Shown piece after piece: positions 41,798-54,665 of a stretch of DNA of 64,000 nucleotides. The stretch is taken from positions 571,001 to 635,000 of the forward strand of contig NW_024881782.1 of the NCBI RefSeq assembly GCF_019059575.1, read 5' to 3'. Source of the stretch: Amphibalanus amphitrite. Its lineage: Eukaryota > Arthropoda > Thecostraca > Balanomorpha > Balanidae. Position 1 is the stretch's first letter; each line of letters opens with the position of its first letter. Below the pieces are notes generated by a model. The model saw only the letters and a list, made by a program, of their open reading frames with translations, was not told the DNA's origin and did not search any database. Made by a program: the position numbers and the translations under genes.

Positions 41798-44700
41798 CTC
41801 GATCGGCAGCAGCAGACACGCCAGGCCGGCGGTCATGGCCACGAACGCGTACACGATCACGGACGCGAACGGAGACCGGTAGATGAGAACCTGACCACGA
41901 CGAGAGGAGAGGTCACACACCGTGGTGGGGGCTGGCGGCTGGGTGGGATGTGCACCTTCGGTTGTCAAGTACATATACACAGGACAAAATACAACTAATA
42001 AAAAAATGCAGGCATCATGTCTCACATTTTAGTGTCATATCATAAAAATCATAATCAAGAGAATATGACTTCAACATTCACCATTACAATGAAAGTGACC
42101 ATCCGTATGGTAGGCATTGAAATACCATCCAGCTTAAAGGTTCATTTCATTCATTCCAAGCCCTGTCCAGTGTCCACCACTCAGGGAGATTTACCTGCCG
42201 TTTCGGAGCTGTGGTCGGGAAGAGGATAGGTCGGCTCAGGAGTAGGCACGGAGTAGGACGGACACGCTCCGAATCACCCTACTGCATAACCTTGGAGGTC
42301 GGTTTGACACAGAGAACCGCCAGGCCGGCCAGTAGGGAGGTGGCGCTGTATGTGACGGCAGTGTAACGCACCGAGGTGCGGGTAAACTGCGCATAGGAGC
42401 GGGCCAGTCACTGGGTTAGGGGGTAAAGTGTGCACAGGAGCGGGGTGGCGGGTTAGAGGGTGAACTGGACATAGGAACGGGCTGGTGGATTAGAAGGTAA
42501 ACTGCACATAGGAGCGGGCCAGTGGGTTAGAGGGTAAACTGCGCAAAGGAGTGGGGCGGTGGGTCAGAGGGTAAGCTGTGCATAGGAAGGAGCGGACCGG
42601 TGGGTCAGAGGATAAATTGGATATGGAGCAAAGAGGGTGAGTTAGATCATAGATGATTAACTGTGAGAGGATCAGTGGAGATGAATTGGGAGAGAAATGG
42701 AGCAAGACTACGGGGCGACCTAGCAGAGGTGAAATTACTAGGCACGGATTAGTAGTAAACGGGTAACTTAATCGGGCAATAACCAGGAATAAATTAGACG
42801 TAAACCATTAGAAGAAGATAATAGGGTTATTTAGATGGAAAACTGGTCACGGAACAACGACTGAGTCTGAGAGAGAGTTCAGCACGGGACACTCTGAGGA
42901 CACAGACTCTTACCTGAGCTATGAGCGGGGTCAGCATGGCGCCGAGTCGGGCAAAGCCGCTGCAGGAGCCGACGCCGATCGACCGCAGCGTGGTCGGGTA
43001 CACCTGGTGGCGAGGCGGGAGGAACACCTCAGCTACATAGCTAGTCACACAAACGGCGGAAAGGACACAAAGTACTGACTGGGGGCCTCTCACTACCGAG
43101 TTGCAGATAAACTAACAAGTCTGCAATTGAATCTGGACTTCAACGTAAAACTAGGTGTTCGGTTCACGCTTGTTCGATCAAGATCACATAATACTGATAT
43201 GATTCACAAAAAAAACTCAAAGTTATCAAATATATAACAATACGTGATGACAATGAGACTTGTTTCGATTTCTGATCACAATAACGAGCTTAGCGACTTA
43301 TCGCAGACACCAAACTACGCCCAGAAATCTGAGGTGCCAGTGAGCTGGCGCCATACCTCTGGAGTGTAGACGTAGGCCGCTTGGAACATGCCGGCGATCA
43401 TCCCGCGACACACGAACAGAGTTACGGTAAGCACGGCTCGGCTGTGAAGGGAGAGGGAATGGGTCATCCCGAGAGTAGACAAGGTGTGTTTAGAGCGAAC
43501 GGTGCGGTAATTGAAATCATGACATTGATGTCAAAAAACGTCATCTAGTGAAAGGAGTCAAGGACAGATGGTAGATGGCAAATTGTAATCAATCAAATGA
43601 ATAAATCAATCAATCAATTGCTTGGTCGTTAACGATGTGAAAACATGCGTGACTTGTATCACATGTCCATGTCGTACCACAAGAGAACATTTTTCAGACT
43701 AGATGAATGGCACGCTGAAGTGAACAATTTCACTCAGCTCTCACCTCTTCACGCAGAAGAACAGCGTTAGGATGGCCAGAGTGTAGATGAAAAACTCGGT
43801 CGCCATCGTTTTCTTTCGCCCGAACTTCTCGATTATCAGTAGTGTAAAGAAAATACCTGGAGACGTGACAACAAGGTAAATGGTACACCCATCTTCAACT
43901 TTATTAGCTGAAGGCAGAACATTCACACTTGTCATGCTTTTTCTTTGTTTTACAAAGAACTATCCAACTGTTTTAGCAGTAGATCCCATAATGGCACCCA
44001 TAGAGCTGACAGCACACGGCCTTGAGCACATAAAAGACGGCAGGACTCGGCAGCTGCATGCGCCCGTACCTGGGAACTCCGCCAGTGTGGTCCAGAGCAG
44101 GTCAATGTAGTCCTCCTGCTGTAGCGGCTTACACGACGCCTGACATACCTGCAGTGAGCGAGACGAATGGTAAGCACGGACAGACGTCAAACGGTGAGAA
44201 ATGACAAATGGTGAGCATAAACGAACGGTGGGCGGCTTACACGACGCCTGACACACCTGCAGTGAGCGAGACGAATGGTAAGCACGGACAGAACGTCAAA
44301 CAATGGCAAATGGTGAGCATAAACGAACGGTGAGCGGTTTGCACGACGCCTGACATACCTGCAGTGAGTGAGACGAACAGTGAGAACCGATACTGACAGC
44401 AGTGTGCACTGACAAGACAGACGCCAGATGGGGAGCGCTGACGAATGTCATGCACAATGTGAGAGCTTGTGTGAGTTTACCCGGCTACTTTACACAATTT
44501 ATGGAAGTGTTACCTAAAGGCACTTTAGCTATTACAAAGCACCAGATTGGCACGTGTGTCTAATGCAAGTGCCAAACAGGAAGTAATTACGTAAGGTACC
44601 TACCTCGGCTCCCTCCCATCCCTGCGGCGCGCTGCACAGATCCTCCTCGGATAGTTCAAACAGCTCCGTGGTCATCAGGACAATGCCGTAGTAACAGAAC

Positions 44701-47700
44701 GCGCTGGCCCACCTGCCGGCAAAGGAAAGCCTTCAGACGACAACGTAACTTCCCACAACTTCAGACGGCTAGCGACAGCACAAAATTAGCATAATGTCGC
44801 GACCACCTCTCCATCAAGGCTGGTGCTTCTCCTAGCCATCGGTGCACACATGCAAATACACAACCGGTTTCGATGCGGATCTGTCTAGTGCCTACCTCTA
44901 CCATGATGTATAATGCAGGAGATGGCGGGTTCAAGGAAGGTCCAGACGTTAAAAATAGCCGACGGTGTGTTGCCGAATCCTGCATAATGGGCGAGACAGC
45001 CGTATGCTGCAGACTGGAGGCCCTCGATAGACATGAGGTGCCCAACGGCTAACACTTTTACTTAGATCGAGTTTTTGCGTAATATCGCGCTATCGTGACG
45101 TAGGTGGCTTGAGTGGAGTATCCCAGTGCATATGGTGCATCATCGTGATATGCTATATTGTCGTCTTTGTGTTGTGTAAAGTACAATTTTACGAGAAAAA
45201 GACTTCAGAACACAGATAATGAAATGTCATGTCATGAAAGTCATAGAAAGTGGCATGAAATGACAATAACCATATTTGCTAGTCACTTTCCAAGACCGCT
45301 CAGCCGGCCCTCTCACCATCATTAGCTCCCACATCCCACTCGGCACTCGCCATATCAACCTCACGCCGCTCACCATAACAACCCCGCACCCCGCTCACCA
45401 TATGAACCAGAGCAGCAGTGTGGTGGTGCGCAGCTCGGGCACCAGCAGGTCCCTCAGCGCTCCGCGCCGCACAGTGCTCACGTCATCTACGATCAGCCGG
45501 CCGAGCAGCATCGGCTTGCCGTTGTCGTCTGCCATCCGTTTGAGGGTGCTCAGCGCGCGCTCTGACTGTCCGCTGGCCGCGTGGAACCGCGCGCTCTCCG
45601 GTAACCACTGGGGGGTAAAAGATATGTCATAGAATTATTTAATATGGGTCATAGATGGATCAACGAGGGATTACGTCATATCACAGGCAGACACGGGGAG
45701 GTCACAGGGGTCACTGGCAAATACGAGGTCACAGGGGTTAGTGGCGGACCCCTTGAGGCATTGACTGTCATGACTATTTACTATTTCCGCAAACTATCGC
45801 AGTCTGTCTCTCCGACCGCACATGATATTTTGTGTGCCGCTGCTATAACTGCTGCCACGGACCACAGCAGACTGCCTGGCCCGACCGCGCATGATATTTC
45901 TTGCAACCTTTGCCATAGATACCTCTAAAGCTGTTGTCATACGAAACGGCCACCCGATCCACCCGAACCCACTCACCGGACATATGAGGGTGAATAGCAG
46001 CAGAGGCAGTGACGAGAGGCCCAGCAGCCACTTCCAGCCCAGTGTGGGCATCACAAACAGGGCCAGCAGCACCTCCATACAGGCTCCCAGCGCCCAGAAA
46101 CACTGCTCGCACACACCGGAATAGGGGGCTGTGTAGTGGGCGGGGGGCTAGAACTTTGATACTAGAACTACATAGAAACCATTAGTGATGTATGGCCCGT
46201 AAAATAATTTGCCGGGCCATACAACTGAGGACACGAGAGTTGAACACATTTAACAAGGTACAAAAAAACGAGATGGGTCTTATCTGAGTATCAAACAGGA
46301 AATATATCGGTGATGACTGGACATCGGGAAATTTCCTAATAGCGTCACATGTCTTTCAACCGGTGGAAGGAAATGTCCTGTGAGATACCGGTCGCAGATG
46401 GTGAAGAATGCTGCGTGGGTATCATCGATAAAATAAACGAGAGAACATCGCCCACGAAACACTACGATCACAGTCTTCATCAATGCCATTCGCACAACTG
46501 GTACGGTAAGTGCACCCAAGGTAATGCCAAGTGGAAACGAAACAAGCTTCCCTCAAAAGACAGATGAATATGACTTACCTCCAATAAAATAACGCACTTT
46601 CCTCGCTGCTTCACAGGCAAGTACTCAGCATAAAGTGTAACACTGAAAACAGACCAAAACAGTCTAAAGCGTGCAAAATGTGCTTCAACTTATGATGGTA
46701 CACAATTGAAAGTGTATTGGGTGATCGGGTGCTTTGTAAAGGAAATACTCAAGCAATGTGCTCAACAAGAAGCATGCAGGCAAAGCGAACATAATTGTCC
46801 GGAATATACGAATCACACGTCGTATTTACAACTAACAAATACCTACTCCACACAAAAACAAAATCAAACCTCCTTCACACATGCAGCTAAAAAAAGCATG
46901 TTTAAGCAGCATCAAATCCAAAATGGATAAAACAAAAGCCCCACTGGGTGATCCTCCACGACCCATATTCTGTCCTCTTTGCGGAACGAGAGATTATCCA
47001 CTCTCCGAGAATAAGGCAAGAGTGGCACTCACGCCTGAGGTATGGCTCCGACGCAGAAGCCAACCAGGCCCCGCAGCAGCAGCAGCCAGACATAGGTAGG
47101 CGCAAACGCTGACAGGAACCCGTAGAAGAACAGGAACGAGCCAGACAGCACCAGCGTCTGTTCAAACACGGGGGAGAGTGTGAGAGAACGAAAACACCAC
47201 GCACGGGGAATAGATGAGCAGCTTGGGCAGGCGACTCATTGAAGTTCATACCGCATACTTTATCTGAGCTAGATACTACTGAGCGAAATGTGAGACCTAA
47301 AGAGTTACGTGGTATAATAGGTATGTGCTCGTTTAGTGAACACAGCAATGCTAGTTGTAATAATTAGCAACAAGCAGCTTAAAAAAGGTCATCACACAGA
47401 AAACATATGCAATGACCTGGTTTATCTATAAGCACCTCACTCTACACAGTCACCCCGAGTCGTACCGTTTTCCGCCCGTACTTGTCGCTGAATTTTCCCC
47501 AGAACGGCGAGCTGAGCATCATGCCGAGGAAGACGACCGTGGTGATGAACGCCTGACGCCACTCGGATATGCGCCACGTGCACTGGACGGCCGGAGATAG
47601 AATCGAGAGGATCATCATCTCCATCGAGTCGGCCATCCAGCAGAGGCCCGTGATGAGTGAGAGGCGCACTTGGAAGCGTCCGAAACCGATGGCGTTCACT

Positions 47701-48448
47701 GCCTGGTCCACGGTGAATGTGTCTGTGAGAGAGATGGGTTGCAGTTAGATCGGTGGACGAGCGATGGTGGGGCGAAACGGGGCCTCAGTGACGATTGCAA
47801 CGGCAGAACTGTTAGGACGCCTAAGGCATTTATATAACAGCGCCATACTGTGTGATAAATCTTGATTGGGCCGACAGTAGACAGGTTGGTAGTTAGGCAC
47901 ACAACCCAGTGGAGTGGGGAAATTATGTGACTCGAGCTCAGCATCACACATTCGAATGCCATCGGCGATAACCATCGGGCGTATATATAGAGGTACTCGC
48001 AACACGACAATCACGATTGAAACAAACGTAGAGAAAAATAGTACATGCAAACAGTCACCAAACAATACAGTGACATCGAATTATTAGCAAATGATAAGCG
48101 TAAAAATGACGTCTGAAAACATACCCAGAGACAATAATCCTTGTCCAAAGCAATTGCAAAACATTTTGTTGGCCAGCCATCTCAACAACTTTGGTCTACA
48201 AGAAACCGTCATATCCTCCCCTAGTACTTTACTGGCCACTAATCTCTACTCTGCCCTCTGCCACCCATTCCCCTGCGATACTAACCATCAGGCACAACGC
48301 CGGCGGTGGATGCGGTCATCTCGAGCTCGTCGCCGGGATCACGCACGCCGCGCACCTGGCTGAGCAGCGAGCCGGGCGCCACGCTACCCGCCAGAGACGA
48401 CAGGTCCTCATAGCCGCTCCCCGAGCTGGACGAGCGGATGCGCGGCAT
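41747..48448 (-). CDS. SVOP-like major facilitator transporter, twelve coding exons
   Basis: Synaptic-vesicle-2-related protein: a 12-helix transporter of the SV2/SLC22-like group, mainly in vesicle membranes of neurons; substrate not settled. Exons (- strand order): 48448-48286, 47722-47466, 47157-47033, 46642-46579, 46102-45977, 45607-45399, 44712-44604, 44148-44070, 43856-43745, 43441-43357, 43003-42914, 41890-41747. All junctions are GT-AG and phases close to 520 residues (human SVOP 548). Family signatures in order: [34 protein letters not shown] (134-140), [39 protein letters not shown] (247-253), [24 protein letters not shown] (387-394), [20 protein letters not shown] and [14 protein letters not shown] 5' UTR acceptor at 48487 precedes a three-codon upstream ORF (ATG CCA GCG TAG), then the chosen ATG. 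Convergent with NDC80. Confidence 0.92.
42279..42386 (-). CDS. Candidate alternative last exon of the SVOP-like gene
   Basis: After a CAG acceptor (complement of 42387-42389), 35 codons then TAG are open in the phase left by exon 11 (phase 0). The peptide [20 protein letters not shown], continuing with [12 protein letters not shown], lines up with the final helix of SVOP proteins and with the distal exon's [20 protein letters not shown] segment. It lies 527 bases after exon 11 and 388 bases before exon 12. It would replace the C-terminal [12 protein letters not shown] tail. Either an alternative terminal exon or a decaying duplicate; no polyadenylation signal was spotted nearby. Confidence 0.6.
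   Translation of the reverse strand, partial: FTRTSVRYTAVTYSATSLLAGLAVLCVKPTSKVMQ
42381..42619 (-). repeat. 37-bp minisatellite built from an exon's acceptor
   Basis: Six to seven copies of a 37-bp unit. The copy at its left edge contains the splice acceptor and first codons of the alternative last exon (GCGCAG then TTTACC on the - strand). Several upstream copies keep GCAG followed by TTTACC, so they look like decoy acceptors. Confidence 0.8.
44124..44380 (-). repeat. Three tandem copies of the 5' edge of SVOP exon 8
   Basis: Units begin at 44124, 44232 and 44334 (spacing 108 and 102). Each contains the acceptor CTGCAG and about 25 coding bases of exon 8 (VCQASCKP). The real exon starts at 44148; equivalent starts are 44256 and 44358. 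The two intronic copies lack the rest of the exon. Confidence 0.85.
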
Positions 48449-48486
48449 CGCTGGGACGGTGGGATGCTACGCTGGCATTGTGGAAC

Positions 48487-50045
48487 CTGGGGGCAGTGTG
48501 GAGAGGTGCTAATGAGACTAGAGACAAGGGTGTCTGAAGAAGACAGTGTGTTATGTTGGAAATTATCTGCAGCTAGGACTACGATTTACAGAGTATTTAG
48601 TTAAGTATGCTGAGATAGGCACAATTAAGCAATTACATCATGTAAATTTGTGCAAGATACCTAATCTTATACAGAGCATTGAAGTGGATTACCATTGAAG
48701 AAATCAAGGTAAGAAACCATACCATTAGAAGAAACTAAGGTAAGAAACCAGGTTAACAGTCACAAGCCACCATCGAAGGTGCTCTGATAGGTTATTGGTT
48801 GTAAAATTCTATCATTTTCCTCCCAGGTTTCAGTGTCCAGTGACATGCTTCAGTTCCTCTCAACCTTGGGCACAATTATAAGGCCCAGCTCTTTCAGTGG
48901 AGCAGACCAGACAGCAGAAAACTCCAAGGTAGCCTACCCAGCTAATGTGTCATGACAAACATCCAACACCTTCCAACTCAGAATACTCAAAGCTGGTTAA
49001 AGCATTGGTAATTTTTTATCTGCTATACATAAAGAGAATCAATGCATTACCTTTCCATCAAAACAATAATTCTTAAATTAATTAATAACATTTCATCAAT
49101 CTTTTCCTGAAAGGTAGCACTTTGACTTGTATCTCCATCATATTTTTTACTGCACTGTGGCAGCAATACAAAAAAGAAGATTCTGGAATTAGGAAAGATT
49201 GGAGAACTACAGGTATGTTCCATGGATTCCTCAAACTTCCTCATCAACAAGCTCATCTAACCTCCTCTAATTAAAAAATTGTTTGTCACTACTCGAAACT
49301 CCCCAATCTCATCCCCATTCCACATTTCACCACCACTATTTGCCTTCTCCCTCATCCCAAACAAATGTTGGATTTTTGGATGAGGATCTGCATAGTGCAT
49401 GGACATATTATGACGCACATTATTCAAACTTGAATTAATTTGAAAGATTAAGCATTACGGAAATGATTGTGGGGACTGGTGGGGACTGAGGGTTACAATA
49501 TTAATTTTTAGCAATTTCCCATATACATCTGCTTTTTATTTGAAAGAAATTTTATCTCAATCTTAGTCAATGCTAACACACCATAAATCACCACCCATTA
49601 CATCCTGAAAACAGCTTAGTTCCTCACAAAAATATTTATGAGGCTCCTCTAAAATGGCTCTCCTCGAAGCTCATCCTGCCTCAGAGGTTTTTATTTTACA
49701 TTTACCACTGGAACAGACCCAATAATAAAAATCACAAATTTACTTGCATAATAGCCGAGATGACTACACCTTTTTCCTTCAGTTTGAAAAAGTAGGAGTA
49801 CAATTTCAAAAAGATGCACTACTTCAATTTGAAGAAGATTTCATTTAAATTGAATGGCAATTGGCACATGTCTGAAATTAAAGTGCACCTTTTCAAATTG
49901 AACTTAACCTTTTTCAAACTGAAGCAAAACAGGTGTAGATGACATGACATGCTATTGACCTGGTGAGTTCAGTAGATATAACACAAAATTAAAGGCATAG
50001 TAAGCATAATGATGTGATAATTAGATTGTAATGGTCGATTGGAAT
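48487..50045. other. AT-rich region upstream of the SVOP-like gene
   Basis: Probably contains 5' UTR exons or promoter. No further coding exon or repeat element was recognised. Short AT-rich open frames are not supported. Confidence 0.35.
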
Positions 50046-50048
50046 TTG

Positions 50049-50504
50049 GGGCCTGTTCCAGCGCCTCCAGAAACCTCCAGAAAGCTCCAGAAAGCTCTAG
50101 AATCCTCCAGAGAGCGTTCCAGCGCCTCCAGAAAGCTCCAGAAAGCTCTCGCCAAAGCTCCAGAAACCTCCAGTAGCCTCCAGAGAGTTGAGAGGTCCAA
50201 ATTTCTCTGGAGGCTCTGGTCTACAATTATGGTGCACATGTGACAATCACGAATGTAAACAAAGGACATTTGACTGATTATTTTACAACTTGAATGTAAA
50301 GAAAATTACATTGCTATAATTTTATTTATCTTTTTAACTAAAATTGAAAACAAATTTTGCGTTTCAAGAGAGAACAATCGTCATTCTTTTGGTATCTATG
50401 ACGCCAATCTCCAGAAATCTCCAGATTGCGTTCCAGCGCCTCCAGTAAAACCTCTGGTAGAGCCTCCAGTCAAGAATTTCTTCTGGAGGCGCTGGAACAG
50501 GCCC
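50049..50504. mobile_element. Harbinger-like MITE with TTG target duplication
   Basis: 456 bp with inverted ends GGGCCTGTTCCAGCGCCTCC and flanking TTG at 50046-50048 and 50505-50507. GGGCCTGTT ends and a 3-bp duplication fit the PIF/Harbinger group. The flanks of the AT-rich middle repeat the words CTCCAGAAA and GCGCCTCCAG many times. No transposase. Confidence 0.75.
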
Positions 50505-50507
50505 TTG

Positions 50508-51249
50508 AATTGTGAGCGCTGGCTCAGCGATCTTGATCTAACCTCTCTAACCTCCAGCGACACCACTGACACTGGGCCTGGAAACTCCAATTTAAAATTA
50601 AATAATTACCTTTTCACATGAATGATGTCTATGAATATTTTCAATGACAGATGAGCTACTGTTTAATATCTTGATTCATGAGTAACAGCAATTTTATCAA
50701 AATTTTCCACGAGAATTTGCACCGTGTATTCACACACACACTACCACAAGAAGAATAATATAACCAAGGCCCTAAATAATATAACATTTACACGGGTCAG
50801 GGAAAACGGCGCACGAGTGACATAATTTGGCAGCAAGGCATAGCGGGAAAATTCTTCACCAAGCACAAAGTTTTTTCCTCCTGAATCACTCCGCTTGGCA
50901 TTCAGCATACGGGTGGGACTAAATGCTTACTTCGAAATCTAAGCTGCGTTGCGGCATTGGCGGTTATGTGCGGCGTGTATGCCGCATGATTAGTAAGCGG
51001 CGACCACTAAATTAAAGACTCAAACGCTCCGACCGGTTCTCAATGAATAACACTGCATACCAAAAATGTCAACCGCTCTCGTCATAAGATATTTAGCTTT
51101 AAATAACTAGATTATCTACATCATCATTTTGAACCATAATGCTTTCAACTTAACTCACTCATTCCTTCCTTTGTTGGCTCCAAATACGCCTCCAGCAGGC
51201 TGCAGTAGACAACAGTTGACGATAGATAGAAACATGCTAGATCACTGAA
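50508..51249. other. AT-rich intergenic sequence
   Basis: No gene, repeat boundary or RNA gene recognised. Confidence 0.35.
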
Positions 51250-51949
51250 AAGTAGAACAGTTAGGATGCTGGATGCGCTTAGCTTCGCGATACGAAACTG
51301 ATGTGCAACATAACATTTTCTGTGACCTTGACCTGAGGTCAAATTCTTAATTTGACCTTTTCAGGTCAACTTATAGCTTATTCGGCGTGTTTTGACGAGA
51401 GAAACGCGATGCTGGTAACTAATCAACGTGACTTACAAGCTTGACGTCAAAAATTATTACAGAAAAAAACGTTTTCCCAAAAACGTCAGATTGTGAGTTC
51501 GGCGTGCCCTCTGGAGGCTGAACCGTTGAACGTAGGTGAAATGTGAAAGCATTAGGCTCAGAAAGAACTTTTAAACAGCTATCGAATGCGCTTTTCCGCG
51601 GTGCTCTAGCTCTATTGGTTCCGAATTATACGCCGAGTTTTGAAAAGCTGTCAAAATAGGGAACCAATTTCGTGACAAATTTACTTTCGACCTCCGGTGA
51701 CGTCAGTGATTACCTGATCCAAAAATGACCTATACAAACTACGAATCTGAAAGATTGTATACCGAGCTATCTATTCAGTATTGCTTTTTTAATCTTTCTA
51801 GCTTTTTTGCTTTCCGATATAACCTGGTATGGCCAAATACCAGGCTTCCCCCAATAACCCCCAATGCCCCCAAACCAAACAAAGTGGCCAAACAATACCC
51901 CCCCCCCCCATCATGGCGAAGTCGGCTGAGAGGTCCACCCGGGCGCGGG
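51250..51949. mobile_element. Left-truncated TTAA-type MITE (PB9a)
   Basis: Only the right half of an element: the core with TATTCGGCGTGTTTTGACGAGAG, TGACCTTGACCTGAGGTCA at about 51323 and the terminal GGGCGCGGG before TTAA 51950-51953. It is collinear with 56370-57000 and 63250-63885. The left end is missing. Confidence 0.65.
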
Positions 51950-51953
51950 TTAA

Positions 51954-52863
51954 CCCGCGAGTTGCTGGGGGGGGGGGGCGTTAAACGCCCCCACTTTTTT
52001 CGCCGGGCTATAGCATAAAAACGGCGCGCCGCGGGCGCACCAAATTTTGGGTACCTGTAGGGAATTGATTTAAGTTTATTGTGACAAAGTTTAAAAAAAT
52101 TCAGTCGGAAATTTTTTGAGATATCGAGGTTTTAGTGACGTCATGATTTCTGAGTTTTCGACCAAAAACGGCATATGTTCAAAAAATAGTATAAATCGCA
52201 GAATAGACATACAGACATGCCGTAAACGCCATTAGACTGCCAATACCATGAACAATCAAAAAGCTATCTTCGATTATTGATTATCGTTCCGTATTTTCCA
52301 AAAGCTTGAACTGAATCTTGGGAATTTCTCGTGACTACTTCACGACCATGATACATGCATTTCTTAAATTGAACTTTTTGAGCCAAACACGTACACATAT
52401 GATAAAATGAATGTCACCATCGTGTTCTACGCCCCAAATTACCCATGAAACATGTGTCACAGGCTGCGAATATCAGTTTTGCTTTTCGGGGATATGTGCT
52501 TACACGGTTGGCCTGATCTTGACCCTGACCTATGCTTGACTGACCCCTAAATGGAGCTGACACTCTTGTAGGCCTTATATGATGCACCGTTTTGACAGAG
52601 TTTATGACGAGAGGCGCCCATTGCGAGGTCCTGAAGTCCATGCTACTGAAAGCCCGATTTCAGGTGTTTGACCTGACCTTGACCCGACCTGTGACCTCAA
52701 AATTCAACTTTAAAGTACTCATCTGAAGCGTCTCGTCGCGTTCTTTCGTTTGCCGCCTCGTGCGTTTCGCTGCGCCTATTGGTTCTCGAGTTATCGGCTG
52801 GGGGCGTTTAACGCCCCCTCCCCCAGCAAACGGTGGTGGCGAAATACCCCAGCAACTGCCGGG
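51954..52863. mobile_element. TTAA-flanked MITE, copy 9 (PB9b)
   Basis: 910 bp between TTAA 51950-51953, shared with PB9a, and 52864-52867. Ends are CCCG..AGTTGCTGGGG. The hairpin is GGCGTT-A-AACGCC at the left and its complement at the right. The interior holds TGACCT hexamers near 52512-52690. No coding sequence. Confidence 0.8.
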
Positions 52864-52867
52864 TTAA

Positions 52868-53667
52868 TAGATCGGAAATAAATGATGGATTGATTGATGG
52901 ATTGATATCGTAACCATCCAAAGCGTGTCCCAAGAAATCAATCAAACACAAATCTGCAACAGCGCACTGAAAGACTAAATAAGACAGGCGTGCGTCGCGG
53001 TCCCGGAGTTGACAAATCCAAGCCTCTCAGGGCCCCTAACGACCAGCCTTGGCCACCCCTGTGGTTCCATGTGTAGTGGTGCCGTGTGCTCCCGTGGCAC
53101 CCATGCGAAAATCTGGGTCACGTTTAGCGGCCCTATGACCTTGGCAATCACGGGGAGTTCACACTTCACGGGAAGAACGATCGTAAATATTTACTTCATA
53201 CCTTCTCATACACGATGGAGAATATCTATAGTACAAATATTGAGGGTATAACTAAGGCGTGGATGAGCTAAAAATGAGAAATGGGAATGCCACTAAAAAC
53301 TTAAAAAGGTGAAGAAATGAGAAGGTGGGGAGGGGACTTGGAGCTATGGAAAGTTTATTTGATTATTTCAAACGGTGAAATCATTGCAGTTTTATTAACA
53401 TTTGAGTTGAATCATTATTGATTCAGATTAATGCCTGTACCTACCTAAAGAGAACGAATGGATGCTTGAATGGATGCTCTATTTACTCAGCATTCATAGG
53501 CAACGAATGCGTTTGTTAATGAAACGACAACCTACCAACTGCATATGCACCGGGGTACTTTGTATCTTCGTCTTTGGTACAATTTCGAGTCATAATTTTC
53601 ATAGACTTGAAGTCCTGATATTTATGCAGTCATCGTCCTATACTCGTAAATATCAGTCGGTAGTCCA
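52868..53667. other. Intergenic sequence
   Basis: A GATTGATGGATTGAT tail follows the element. The rest has no recognised gene or repeat. Confidence 0.35.
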
Positions 53668-53824
53668 CAGTAGCGGCGGAACACCTTCAATTAAGGGGGG
53701 GGGGGGGGCACTGCCGACTTTTGGTCCCATTCTTTCCATGCAACGGCCATAGGCCTAATGTTAAAATGCCAAAATCAAAGGGGGGCACGGTGCCCCGGTG
53801 CCCTCCCCGTTCCACCGCCTATGA
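53668..53824. mobile_element. Short hAT-like MITE, copy A
   Basis: About 157 bp from CAGTAGCGGCGGAAC to GTTCCACCGCCTATG, with TAGTCCA on both sides (53661-53667 and 53825-53831), a 7-base match. The inside has a G-run and the self-complementary GGGGCACGGTGCCCC-like motif. A second copy is at 57835-57981. Confidence 0.65.
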
Positions 53825-54369
53825 TAGTCCATAATATTTATAGCTTTACTAGCAACCGAAGCAGTTCAGGCTGCTTGCAGGGTCACTGGGAGAGGGCCAT
53901 TTATGGCACTTTGCACACGACTGGATGATTAAAGATAGTTTTACATCGAGTGGTAGGCATTACAATAAATCGGCTATAAGATATGATTTTCGACCCCTTC
54001 AAAGTAAAACATTTGGCAACGACGTTTACGGGTCGCAGTTCGAAATAAGTGCATAGGAACTCGTTCTGGGCTGATCATAATTCACGCTAATGGACCTGCC
54101 CGGAAACCCCGGTGACTCACTAGGGTGCCTGCCCAGACCAATGTCTCCCCCTAATTCCTATCATCCTTCCGGCTCTGCAATGGTCTTGTCAGACCGAAAG
54201 GGCCTAACCCAACAAAACAAAACAAAACAAAAACTGCCCGGAAAGCTTGAGATGCACGTCAAACCTACCTCAACGCTATGCCAGTCTCCTCAACAGCCAG
54301 CCAGCCGCTGCCTGCCTGTCAAATCTCCCACCTGAACTGTTTCTAGCTGTTTGTCAAGGTCACCGCGTC

Positions 54370-54665
54370 AGTTACGGTCCGTCCGACCGTGTCAGCGCGG
54401 CCACGGCCCACCTTCGAGGCCAGTCGGGCCCCCGGGCGGCTCCGGCCGCTGCCGAGTCGGTCCCGCAACACCTACATACTAACACGGGCCGGCCCAGAGA
54501 AGGTCGGGCCGCCCCGCTGCGCCGCGCCGAGGCCGGTGGGCGGCGGGCGCCAGTAAGCGAGCCGCACGACGCACGGGCTGACCGGTCTGAGGGGGGCAGT
54601 GAGAAGCAGTGTGCGCGGTGCACCGATGTGAACTGGATACTACGCCGCAGAGGAGTCTGGAACAG
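54370..54665 (+). other. Possible 5' untranslated first exon of the SLC5 gene
   Basis: A GC- and CpG-rich block stands out from its AT-rich surroundings and ends AACAG|GTGAGT at 54665, a consensus splice donor. A matching noncoding acceptor lies at 59027-59040, before the SLC5-like start codon. The open frame through it (54247-54669) has no recognisable protein and is not needed. The link to the SLC5 gene is an inference. Confidence 0.35.

Noticed and set aside
46881-47099. Possible zinc-finger peptide with CPLCGTRDY
   Set aside because: Only one half of a C-x-x-C pair, no matching histidines, located in an SVOP intron and overlapping its exon 3 on the opposite strand.
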